Shown piece by piece: positions 47,655-55,636 of a stretch of DNA of 64,000 bases. Under the pieces are notes generated by a model. The model was not told where the DNA came from. It made no database searches and was given only the letters and a program-made list of their open reading frames with translations. The position numbers were made by a program, and so were the translations under genes. Every line of letters starts with the position of its first letter. The first letter of the stretch is position 1. Origin of the DNA: Firmicutes bacterium HGW-Firmicutes-1 (lineage in GTDB: Bacteria > Bacillota > Clostridia > Lachnospirales > Vallitaleaceae); contig PHAG01000015.1 in NCBI GenBank assembly GCA_002841625.1, forward strand, positions 1-64,000. The letters run 5' to 3'.

Positions 47655-49415
47655 ATGTCAGATATTAAAGTTATTGTTGACAATAAAGAAGTGCTTGTAC
47701 CTAGTGGTAGTACTATTTTAGATGCCACTAAAAAGGCAGGCGTTCATGTTCCAACATTATGTCATTTAGATTTACATGACACTAAAATGGTGAACCAAGC
47801 TGCTTCATGTCGTGTTTGTGTTGTAGAAGTTGCTGGAAGAAGAAACCTTGCACCTTCATGTGCTACTCCAGCTACAGATGGAATGGAAATTAAAACAAAC
47901 ACAATGAGAGTTTTGGAAGCAAGAAAAACAGTATTAGAATTATTAATTTCAGATCACCCTAAAGATTGCTTAAGCTGTGCTAAAGCAGGCGAGTGTGAGC
48001 TTCAAGATTTAGCTGCAAGATGTGGACTTAGAAAAATTGACATAACTGGTCAAGCTCAATCTACATATAAAAAAGATATTACTAGATCATTAATCCGTGA
48101 TATGGACAAATGTATTATGTGCCGTCGTTGTGAAACGATGTGTAACGTAGTTCAAGATGTTGGTGCATTATCAGGAATCAATAGAGGTTTTAACGCAGTA
48201 GTATCACCTGCATTTGAACTACCAATGGGCGAAACTGTATGTACTCATTGTGGACAATGTGTTGCAGTTTGTCCTACAGGTGCATTAACTGAAAACGATG
48301 CAACTTGGGAAGTTGTTCAAGCTTTAGCTGACCCTGAAAAAGTTGTAGTTGTTCAAACTGCGCCTGCAGTAAGAGTTGCAATTGGTGAAGAGTTTGGTAA
48401 AGGTCCAGGAAGTATTGTTACAGGTCAAATGGTAACGGCGCTTAGACAATTAGGCTTTGATCAAGTATTTGACACTGATTTTGCAGCGGATTTAACTATA
48501 TTAGAAGAAGGTACTGAGTTACTAGGCAGATTAGAAGCATTCTTAGGTGGAGACACAAGAGCATTACCAATTTTAACTTCTTGCTGTCCAGCATGGGTTA
48601 ACTTTATTGAAAGCCAATTTCCAGAGTTAATTGATATTCCTTCATCAGCGAAATCTCCTCAACAAATGTTTGGTGCTGTTGCAAAAACATATTTTGCACA
48701 AAAATTGAACATTCCTAGAGAAAAGATGGTTGTAGTTTCAGTAATGCCTTGTCTTGCTAAGAAATATGAAGCATCAAGAAAAGAATTTGCTGTAGATGGA
48801 AATCCAGATGTAGATATTGTAATCTCAACTCGTGAATTAGGTCATCTTATTAAGCATGCTAATATTGACCTAGCATCATTAGAAGAATCAGAGTTTGACA
48901 ATCCATTAGGTATTTCAACTGGTGCTGGAGTTATTTTCGGTACAACTGGTGGTGTTATTGAAGCAGCAGTTCGTACAGCATATGAAGTATATACGAAAAA
49001 ACCATTACCAAAAATTGACTTTGAAGAGTTAAGAGGATTTGATGGCGTAAGAGTAGCTTCGGTCGATGTAGATGGCTTAATGCTTAACATTGGTATTGCT
49101 CATGGACTTGGAAATGCAAAATCTTTACTTAAAGAAGTAAGAGATGGCAACCCAAGAAACCTTCATGCAATTGAAGTTATGGCTTGTCCTGGCGGATGTA
49201 TTGGTGGAGCTGGTCAACCTTATCATCATGGAGATTCAGAAATCCTTAAGAAACGTCAAGCAGCACTTTATCAAATAGATAGAGAAATGCCAATTAGAAA
49301 GTCACATGAAAATCCAGCTATTACTGAGATTTATGAAACTTTCCTTGGAAAACCAATGAGTGAATTATCTCACAAGTTACTTCATACTCATTACCATGTT
49401 AAAGATAAAGTATAA
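47655..49415 (+). CDS. hndD: NAD(P)-linked [FeFe] hydrogenase catalytic subunit
   Basis: The 586-residue protein has an N-terminal [2Fe-2S] domain (LCHLDLHD, CRVCVVEVAG), the His-Cys cluster HPKDCLSCAKAGECELQ, two [4Fe-4S] clusters (CIMCRRCETMCN, CTHCGQCVAVCP), and the H-cluster domain. Its three signatures are intact: TSCCPAWVNF (about 308), MPCLAKKYEA (about 364) and MACPGGCIGGAGQP (about 509). It should evolve or oxidise H2 together with the other Hnd subunits. The maturases HydE, HydF and HydG are not in the window. Confidence 0.96.
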   Translation: MSDIKVIVDNKEVLVPSGSTILDATKKAGVHVPTLCHLDLHDTKMVNQAASCRVCVVEVAGRRNLAPSCATPATDGMEIKTNTMRVLEARKTVLELLISDHPKDCLSCAKAGECELQDLAARCGLRKIDITGQAQSTYKKDITRSLIRDMDKCIMCRRCETMCNVVQDVGALSGINRGFNAVVSPAFELPMGETVCTHCGQCVAVCPTGALTENDATWEVVQALADPEKVVVVQTAPAVRVAIGEEFGKGPGSIVTGQMVTALRQLGFDQVFDTDFAADLTILEEGTELLGRLEAFLGGDTRALPILTSCCPAWVNFIESQFPELIDIPSSAKSPQQMFGAVAKTYFAQKLNIPREKMVVVSVMPCLAKKYEASRKEFAVDGNPDVDIVISTRELGHLIKHANIDLASLEESEFDNPLGISTGAGVIFGTTGGVIEAAVRTAYEVYTKKPLPKIDFEELRGFDGVRVASVDVDGLMLNIGIAHGLGNAKSLLKEVRDGNPRNLHAIEVMACPGGCIGGAGQPYHHGDSEILKKRQAALYQIDREMPIRKSHENPAITEIYETFLGKPMSELSHKLLHTHYHVKDKV

Positions 49416-49438
49416 TAGATAAATTAAATTGCCAAATG

Positions 49439-49485
49439 GGCTATCTCAAAGTAGATCAATTCTACGTAGAGGTAGCCTGTTTTTT
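49439..49485 (+). terminator. hnd operon terminator
   Basis: GGCTATCTC (49439-49447) pairs with GAGGTAGCC (49469-49477) with inner GTAGA / TCTAC pairing and a run of six T. Confidence 0.8.
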
Positions 49486-49494
49486 AGGTTTATT

Positions 49495-49718
49495 GGGGAC
49501 AGGTTAAAGGGTAGGTTATAGGGGACAGGTACTATTGTCTTAAAATAGGTTATAGGGGACAGGTACTATTGTCTTAAGAAGAGAGATTAGTTAGCAAACT
49601 GAAGTCATAGGGGACAGGTACTGTTGTCTTAAAAAGAGCCAACTATAACAGTGGAAACTAATAGCATTTTTAATAGGGAGTTCCAAAGAGAAAAAGGTGA
49701 GGAAAAGTGCCTGTCCCC
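49495..49718. repeat. Cluster of GGGGACAGGTACT repeats
   Basis: Three direct copies of a 22-bp unit beginning GGGGACAGGTACT and ending TTGTCTTA lie at 49521-49542, 49555-49576 and 49610-49631. A partial copy is at 49495 and an inverted end, AGTGCCTGTCCCC, at 49706-49718. Each unit can pair internally through GACA / TGTC, and outer copies can pair with the inverted one. The core is related to the GGGGACGGTTCT repeat at 2189. Such palindromic intergenic repeats are often mobilised by Y1-type (RAYT) transposases; none is present here. Confidence 0.85.
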
Positions 49719-50340
49719 TTTCACCTGCATAACAAAATTTACGATTATTTAAAAATTATTCACTTGTCAAATTTTTTCAATTTTCGACATATTTACATAC
49801 AATTCAAGAAATAATGCATAATTTAATTTTAAAGTTGGGAACAAATACCTATATCATTTTACCTTTTAAATCATTAAGTCTTTGTTATACAATGTATATA
49901 TTTTGAACACAAAAATTAATGTAATTGAACAAGAAAATTAAGGTATATATCGGGCATAAGTTGGTTTACATAACACGAATGTTAAAAAATAATATCCACA
50001 TCCAAAAAATGAAAAAATCCAAGAATTTAGGGTTGTGCACAGAGTTAAACACACTATCCACATAAATTATGTAGTCATGACAGCGATAATTGAGAGTTAT
50101 CCACAGGAAGATGTGTTAAATTGTATGAATTAACAGACAAATGACTAATTAATCAGATTATTTATTTTTCAATGCATAAAAGGAAATTTGAAACAAATAT
50201 AGAATATTTAAGTATAATTACTTGTTGATATGGATGCCTAAATTCTAGTTATACATAGACAAGATATTTTAACAGTAATTATATATTAAGAAGCAAATGA
50301 TATGTACATCTCTCATATCATTTTGGAAGGAGTGTTATAT
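49719..50340. other. Long AT-rich gene-free segment before hpf
   Basis: About 620 bases without a credible gene on either strand. It contains the DnaA-box cluster (49992-50105) and, near its right end, a TATAAT at 50213-50218 with TTGAAA 19 bases upstream that might serve hpf. Nothing else could be recognised. Confidence 0.6.
49992..50105 (+). promoter_or_regulatory. Cluster of DnaA-box-like 9-mers
   Basis: TTATCCACA at 50097-50105 is a perfect DnaA box. ATATCCACA (49992-50000) and CTATCCACA (50054-50062) each differ by one base, and all three point the same way within 114 bp of AT-rich DNA. The spacing of starts is 62 and 43 bp. No dnaA, dnaN, rpmH or gidA gene is nearby, so this is probably a DnaA-binding or titration site rather than oriC. 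Confidence 0.55.
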
Positions 50341-50880
50341 ATGCGTTATATTATTACGGGTAAAAATATTGATGTTACAAAAGCTCTTAAAGATGTAGTA
50401 ATGGAGAAGATTGGTAAACTTGAAAAGTACTTTTCTAAAGACAATGAAGCAATTATTACAATGGTTGTTGAAAAACAGCGTCAAATCATCGAGGTAACGA
50501 TACCTATTAAAGGAAGTATCATTCGAGCTGAGGAAGAAGCAGAAAGCATGTATGCGGCTATTGACTTGGTGGTAGATGTTCTTGAAAGACAATTGTTGAA
50601 GCATAAAAATAAACTCATGGATAAGCATAGGCATCACGGTACTTTTAAACAAGACTTCATAGATCATGAATATTTTCATGATAAAGAAGGTATTGAAATT
50701 GTTAGAAGTAAAAAGTTTGCAGTCAAGCCAATGGATTCTGAAGAAGCTTGTATGGAAATGGATTTATTAGGACATGACTTCTATGTTTTTAGAAATAGTG
50801 AAACAGATGAAGTTAATGTAGTATATAAAAGAAAAAGTGGAAACTATGGTTTAATAGAGCCAGATGGAATTGAAGAATAA
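50341..50880 (+). CDS. hpf: Ribosome hibernation promoting factor, long form
   Basis: The 179-residue protein has the RaiA/HPF domain (MRYIITGKNIDVTKALKDVV, about 1-100) that blocks the decoding channel of idle ribosomes, and a C-terminal dimerisation domain (VRSKKFAVKPMDSEEACMEM to YGLIEP) typical of long HPF, which pairs ribosomes into 100S dimers. The start at 50341 has GGAAGGAG about 9 bases upstream; a longer frame from 50302 lacks such a site. In many Firmicutes hpf precedes secA; here three other genes intervene. Confidence 0.95.
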   Translation: MRYIITGKNIDVTKALKDVVMEKIGKLEKYFSKDNEAIITMVVEKQRQIIEVTIPIKGSIIRAEEEAESMYAAIDLVVDVLERQLLKHKNKLMDKHRHHGTFKQDFIDHEYFHDKEGIEIVRSKKFAVKPMDSEEACMEMDLLGHDFYVFRNSETDEVNVVYKRKSGNYGLIEPDGIEE

Positions 50881-50917
50881 GATAATCATTGCTTAAAACA
50901 TAATATGAGGATTTTTT

Positions 50918-50950
50918 ACAAGAGCATCCTGTAAGGATGCTCTTGTTTAT
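50918..50950 (+). terminator. hpf terminator
   Basis: Perfect 12-bp stem ACAAGAGCATCC / GGATGCTCTTGT with a 5-nt loop, followed by TTAT. The T-tail is short. Confidence 0.75.
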
Positions 50951-50970
50951 AACCTGAAGGAGGATATCAT

Positions 50971-51330
50971 ATGAAATACTCATGGATTGATGAATACTGC
51001 TTATCAAAGAAAGGAGCTGTAAAGGAATATAAAGTTGAATGGGATGCAATACGATACCTTATCGGCAATAAAATGTTTGCCATGCAGGGTGGTGATAAAG
51101 AAAAGAAAGCAATCATTACTTTGAAAAACGAACCACAATTTGGACAAATACTAAGAACACAGCATAAACACATTATTGCAGGATATTATATGAATAAGGA
51201 CCATTGGAGCTCGGTCTATTTAGATGGTATTGTACCAGATGAGGTGCTACAGCATATGATTGATCAATCCTATGAATTGGTACTAGGTGCAATGAGTAAA
51301 AAGGCACAAAAAGAAATATTAGAAGGATAG
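50971..51330 (+). CDS. MmcQ/YjbR-family protein
   Basis: The 119-residue protein fits the MmcQ/YjbR family: WDAIRYLIGNKMFAMQGG near the centre and the typical C-terminal run MNKDHWSSVYLDGIVPDEVL and SYELVLGAMSKKAQ. The fold is related to DNA-binding double-wing proteins but no function is established. The RBS is AAGGAGG. It is the first of three genes between hpf and secA. Confidence 0.85.
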   Translation: MKYSWIDEYCLSKKGAVKEYKVEWDAIRYLIGNKMFAMQGGDKEKKAIITLKNEPQFGQILRTQHKHIIAGYYMNKDHWSSVYLDGIVPDEVLQHMIDQSYELVLGAMSKKAQKEILEG

Positions 51331-51435
51331 AAACGGGCATAAGGAAATAAACGATTTGTAACAAAAATTAGGTAAATATACGAAATGAATAGTTCTACAA
51401 GTTATGAGAATTCATTTGGTTAGGGGAGTGATGAA

Positions 51436-52683
51436 ATGCAGAAACAAAAGTATATCAAAGTTGGAATTGGCTTTTCAACTGGGAGAAAAAGTTTTCAAAA
51501 GGTGCTAAGAACATATATGCATAGTTGGAAGGAATCGGGTTTGGTAGAAAATGAAAAGATTAGTTTGAATCTTTTTGTTGCTTATGACCTTAATTATAAC
51601 AAAACGAAAAGAGCGGATTACACCAATATACATCCTGAACTCGTTGAGCAGATTGATAGCAGTAAATTTATTGGAATCGAAGCTATTCAAGAAGAAATTG
51701 AGTATTTAGTGAATGAAGGTATTATATCGAGTAATGAAGCGACCTTGATATTTGGAAAGGGGTATGCTGGTAAACGTAATGCAGTGTTGTATAACGCTAT
51801 AAAGAATAATATGGATTATCTGATTTTTTTAGATGATGACGAATATCCATTGGCTGTAACCAATACACGTAATACTGCAATTTGGGGAGGTCAGCAGGTT
51901 CTTACGAATCATCTTAAACATATTGCTGGTGCAGACATTACTCATGGACATCATTGTGGTTATATATCACCAATTCCATCTTTAGAATTTAATGACATAA
52001 TGACCGAAACTGATTTTCGTATTTTTATTGAAGCAATTAGCAATGATATTGTTAATTGGGATACTTTGAAAACCAATATGAAAAACGGTGGTGTTACATA
52101 TGCTGATATAAGCATATTAACCAGCGATGAGGCTACAGAGGTACAGGAAACAAATCATGCTAAATTCATCTCAGGTGCAAATTTGTGCATTAATCTAGTT
52201 GATTCACAACGTGTTTTTCCTTTTTACAATCCACCGTCAGCTAGAGGCGAGGATACCTTTTTGAGTACCTGTCTAAGTGATCGAAAGGTGCTTCGTGTTC
52301 CATGTTACGCGTTCCATGATGGGTTCTCAACCTATAATCACCTTTTAGAAGGAGTTTTACCTATTCGCTTGAAGCCGATCATAGCCGATAATGAAAAGAT
52401 TATTACTCGATTTTACAAAGCTTGTATAGGCTGGATTCGATATAAACCTTTACTACTCTATATCACACAACCAGATTGTTACGAAGAAAGAATTGATGAA
52501 ATGCGGGAGCAGCTTAAAGTAACATTGCCAAAAATCTGTGCATATTTTAAACAACCAAATTTTATGAATGTCTTAACTGAATTAGAAAAATACAATAGGA
52601 ATGTCAAAAATCACTATAATAAATTTCAAGAAACACAACGTGTTTGGTCAAAAATTATGACACACTTTGCAGATCTTAAATAA
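51436..52683 (+). CDS. GT-A-fold glycosyltransferase-like protein
   Basis: I do not recognise the exact family of this 415-residue protein. It shows glycosyltransferase-A features: YLIFLDDDEYPL (a DxD-type metal motif, about 130), KFISGANLCINLV, and SARGEDTFLSTCL, where the Glu-Asp pair is placed like the catalytic ED of family 2 enzymes, then YAFHDGFS. The closing 100 residues look helical. There are no membrane segments or signal peptide. The start at 51436 follows AGGGGAG. An isolated sugar-transfer gene, its acceptor is unknown. Confidence 0.6.
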   Translation: MQKQKYIKVGIGFSTGRKSFQKVLRTYMHSWKESGLVENEKISLNLFVAYDLNYNKTKRADYTNIHPELVEQIDSSKFIGIEAIQEEIEYLVNEGIISSNEATLIFGKGYAGKRNAVLYNAIKNNMDYLIFLDDDEYPLAVTNTRNTAIWGGQQVLTNHLKHIAGADITHGHHCGYISPIPSLEFNDIMTETDFRIFIEAISNDIVNWDTLKTNMKNGGVTYADISILTSDEATEVQETNHAKFISGANLCINLVDSQRVFPFYNPPSARGEDTFLSTCLSDRKVLRVPCYAFHDGFSTYNHLLEGVLPIRLKPIIADNEKIITRFYKACIGWIRYKPLLLYITQPDCYEERIDEMREQLKVTLPKICAYFKQPNFMNVLTELEKYNRNVKNHYNKFQETQRVWSKIMTHFADLK

Positions 52684-52716
52684 GTATGCCATAGGGTAAG
52701 TGAATAGATGAGTAAA

Positions 52717-52747
52717 GAGCTAAGTAAAATAATTACTTAGCTCTTTC
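52717..52747. terminator. Bidirectional terminator
   Basis: GAGCTAAGTAA (52717-52727) pairs perfectly with TTACTTAGCTC (52733-52743), loop of 5, T-run on the right and A-rich left flank. It lies between the convergent glycosyltransferase and fusion genes. Confidence 0.85.
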
Positions 52748-52793
52748 GTAATTTGTGTTAGATATTATATTATCAATGAGATTACATGAACTC

Positions 52794-55283
52794 TTATACT
52801 GTTGCATTTAAGTCATCTTCTGATAATTGAAGCGTTTCAACTGCAAGATCTCTTAATTTGAACTTTTGTATTTTACCACTAGCAGTCATAGGAAAGCTAT
52901 CTGTAAAGAAAATATGTTTAGGAACCTTGTGTCTTGCCATGTGTGTACGAACTTCATCCTTGATGTTATCAACGGTAAGGGTAGAACCTTCCTTCAAAAT
53001 AACAAATGCGCCTACGACTTCATTATATTCCTTATCTGGAATACCAATAACTTGAACATCCAATATACCATCAACAGTGTACAGAAATTCCTCGATTTCC
53101 TTAGGGTAAATATTCTCACCACCACGAATAATCATGTCTTTGATCCGACCAGTAATTTTATAATAGCCTTCTTCATCCATTGTAGCTAAATCACCAGTAT
53201 GTAGCCAACCATTTTCATCGATTGCAGCAGAAGTGGCTTCAGGCATTTTGTAATAGCCTTTCATAACATTATAGCCTCTAGCTACAAATTCTCCTTGAAT
53301 ACCGTATGGTGAGGTTTCACCAGTCTCTGGATCTACGACTTTACATTCTACAAAAGGAAGGGCACGTCCTACAGTTGTAACCTTTCTTTCTATACTATCA
53401 TCAGCCTTTGATTGTGTACAAACAGGAGCTGCTTCAGTTTGCCCGTAGGCAATGGTTATTTCTGTACAACCCATATCTTCCACTACTTGTCTCATCGCTT
53501 TTTCAGGGCAAGGTGAGCCAGCCATTATTCCAGTTCTTAGTGAAGTAAAATCATAATTTTTGAAATTTGGATGATTAAGCATTGCAATCCACATTGTTGG
53601 AACACCATGACATGCTGTACATTTTTCTTTGTCAAGTGTAGACATAACAACTTCTGGATTATAATGATCAACAGGCACCATAGTAGAACCATGCGTTACA
53701 CAAGCAAGTAAACCGAGTACAAGACCAAAGCAATGGAAGAAAGGTACAGGAATGCACAAACGATCATCCTTTGTAAAGTGCATACAGTCACCAATGTTTT
53801 TTCCGTTGTTCACAATATTGTAGTGAGTCAACATAACACCTTTTGGAAAACCAGTGGTTCCCGAGGTATATTGCATATTGATGATATCATCAGGATCTAA
53901 AGATCGTTGAATACTGAACAGGTCTTCGTCAGGAATATCTTTACCTAAGGAAGTGAGGTCTTTCCAATGATACATTCCTGCATACGTAGCATTATCTAAA
54001 TAAATAATGTTTTTTAAATAGGGGAACTTAACAGAGTTTAATTTGCCAGGTTCCGATTGGCTAAGTTCAGGGCACAATTTATTTAATATTTCTACATAAT
54101 TAGTATCCTTAAAACCGTCCATTAAAATTAAAGTTGTTGAATCAGATTGTTTCAATAAATATTCTGCTTCATAGATTTTATAATTTGTGTTAACAGTTAC
54201 GAGGACAGCTCCAATTTTAGCGGTTGCAAATAATGCGGTAATCCATTCGGGATAATTAGTTGCCCAAACAGCAACACTATCTCCCTTTTTAATACCTAAA
54301 GCCATAAAGCCTTTAGCAACTTGATTAATTTCATCTCTTAGTTCACCATAAGTTTTCCTATAATCTTGATCTCCATAGGCAACACCTTCATGATTAGGAT
54401 AAGCATCTGCAACTTGGTCAATTAAATCACCCATAGTTAGTTTAACAAGGCCTTTTGCTGTTAACACATTAGAGGAAGATACTTGATAAGATTTAATGGT
54501 ATTCATGAAGTGAGGGAAAACAATACCGGGATCTTCTAAATCCTTTTGCCATCTTTTTGTCCATTCAAGTACAACATAACCATCGTATTGATCAGCTGAT
54601 AAATATTTAATAAGTTCCTTTATTGGTATAGTACCCTCTCCGAGCATTTTATAGATTACAGTACCATTTACAACAACAGAGTCCTTAACATGAATGTATT
54701 TAATAAATGACTTTAATGTATCGTAAGTATGTTCCAAGGTTTCATTCATGAAAGTAAAAGGATGGTGTATATCCCAGAGAACGCCTACATTTTCTTTTTT
54801 TAGAGAACCAATAAAAGCTTTCATAGTAGCAGAATTGGCAAATACACCATTTGTTTCAATTAAAATGGTGACATCCTTGCTTTTGGCATAATCAGCTAAA
54901 ATAATTGTTGCTTCTCTAACAGCATTCATGTCAACAGGTTCAGTAACATGGGGCTCTTTATCACCAAGAACTCTAACATATTTTACGCCAAGATTACTTG
55001 CAAGGTCTATATATTCTTTGCCATCACTAAGATGTTGCAAAAGATTTACTTGATCAAATAAATAACAAGCAGAAGAAAGACATGAGATCTCAAGATTAAG
55101 ATGATTTAATTTTGACTTAGTAGCTTCAATGTTTTCTGGTGTGAAAGGCAAAGCCTTTGGTGCGAATAGTTGATGTGCTATGCCTCGCACTTCAATTCCA
55201 TCAAAACCTAGGTCTTTAGCAGTTGATATCATATCTGACCATGACCAGTTAGGACATCCTAATGTGGAAAAAGCTAATTTCAT
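52794..55283 (-). CDS. Fusion of xylose isomerase-like TIM barrel and acyl-CoA synthetase (AMP-binding)
   Basis: An 829-residue protein in one uninterrupted frame. Residues 1-270 are a sugar phosphate isomerase/epimerase-type TIM barrel (MKLAFSTLGCPNWSW, FDGIEVRG, ILIETNGVF, LWDIHHPF, YIHVKD, YVVLEW). Residues about 285-820 are a complete acyl-CoA ligase: YTSGTTGFPKGVMLTH (phosphate loop), YGQTEAAPVC, TGDLATMDEEGYYKITGR and PMTASGKIQK with the catalytic Lys. The ligase activates a carboxylate as acyl-AMP, then acyl-CoA. The barrel may prepare or deliver the acid. RBS is AGGGGG. It is transcribed away from secA. Confidence 0.85.
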   Translation of the reverse strand: MKLAFSTLGCPNWSWSDMISTAKDLGFDGIEVRGIAHQLFAPKALPFTPENIEATKSKLNHLNLEISCLSSACYLFDQVNLLQHLSDGKEYIDLASNLGVKYVRVLGDKEPHVTEPVDMNAVREATIILADYAKSKDVTILIETNGVFANSATMKAFIGSLKKENVGVLWDIHHPFTFMNETLEHTYDTLKSFIKYIHVKDSVVVNGTVIYKMLGEGTIPIKELIKYLSADQYDGYVVLEWTKRWQKDLEDPGIVFPHFMNTIKSYQVSSSNVLTAKGLVKLTMGDLIDQVADAYPNHEGVAYGDQDYRKTYGELRDEINQVAKGFMALGIKKGDSVAVWATNYPEWITALFATAKIGAVLVTVNTNYKIYEAEYLLKQSDSTTLILMDGFKDTNYVEILNKLCPELSQSEPGKLNSVKFPYLKNIIYLDNATYAGMYHWKDLTSLGKDIPDEDLFSIQRSLDPDDIINMQYTSGTTGFPKGVMLTHYNIVNNGKNIGDCMHFTKDDRLCIPVPFFHCFGLVLGLLACVTHGSTMVPVDHYNPEVVMSTLDKEKCTACHGVPTMWIAMLNHPNFKNYDFTSLRTGIMAGSPCPEKAMRQVVEDMGCTEITIAYGQTEAAPVCTQSKADDSIERKVTTVGRALPFVECKVVDPETGETSPYGIQGEFVARGYNVMKGYYKMPEATSAAIDENGWLHTGDLATMDEEGYYKITGRIKDMIIRGGENIYPKEIEEFLYTVDGILDVQVIGIPDKEYNEVVGAFVILKEGSTLTVDNIKDEVRTHMARHKVPKHIFFTDSFPMTASGKIQKFKLRDLAVETLQLSEDDLNATV

Positions 55284-55323
55284 AGATAATACCCCCTAAT
55301 TTATTTGATTACGAATCATGTAA

Positions 55324-55391
55324 TGCATAAGTAATTGGAAAAGCGGCAGAAGTGTAACGAGGATATTAACTCCCTTTAGCCGATTTTCTTA
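55324..55391 (+). repeat. Dispersed hairpin repeat, left-truncated copy
   Basis: Begins at TGCATAAGTAATTGG and ends TAGCCGATTTTCTTAT. The left AGGAAAGTTC is missing. GGAAAAGCGGC / GCCGATTTTC pairing is kept. Same strand as the other copies. Confidence 0.8.
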
Positions 55392-55494
55392 TAATACTAT
55401 GAAGTTTACAAGTATTTTAACATAAATCAGATACATTGAGCAATTATTTTCAACTTAGGCCTGTTACAAATCAATAACAAAAAAGAAATTAATA

Positions 55495-55523
55495 TTGAAT
55501 AACCTACCACTTAATGGTAGAAT
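55495..55523 (+). promoter_or_regulatory. Candidate secA promoter with internal palindrome
   Basis: TTGAAT (55495-55500), 17-bp spacer, TAGAAT (55518-55523). The perfect palindrome CTACCA-N5-TGGTAG (55504-55520) fills the spacer and overlaps the first bases of the -10, the same design as the gntR promoter at 25220. Confidence 0.55.
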
Positions 55524-55636
55524 GAAATAATGTGAATATAAAAAACATACATGATTATTGTATAAAAATAGACTATAATTGTAAGAATAAGGTAATCACA
55601 ATCTTGTTTTACTCAATGGAATGGAAGGTGTAAATA

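Larger units (their letters stand above)
55284..55636. other. Divergent gap between the fusion gene and secA
   Basis: No gene. It holds a hairpin repeat copy (55324-55391), a promoter with an internal palindrome (55495-55523), and a further TATAAT-like string at 55574-55579 without a good -35. Confidence 0.6.

Noticed and set aside
49495-49718. CRISPR array
   Set aside because: Units are 34 and 55 bases apart start to start, with only 12 and 33 bases between them; no cas genes; an inverted copy is present.
49719-50340. Chromosomal origin oriC
   Set aside because: DnaA boxes are few and none of the usual origin neighbours is in the window; no skew test was possible.
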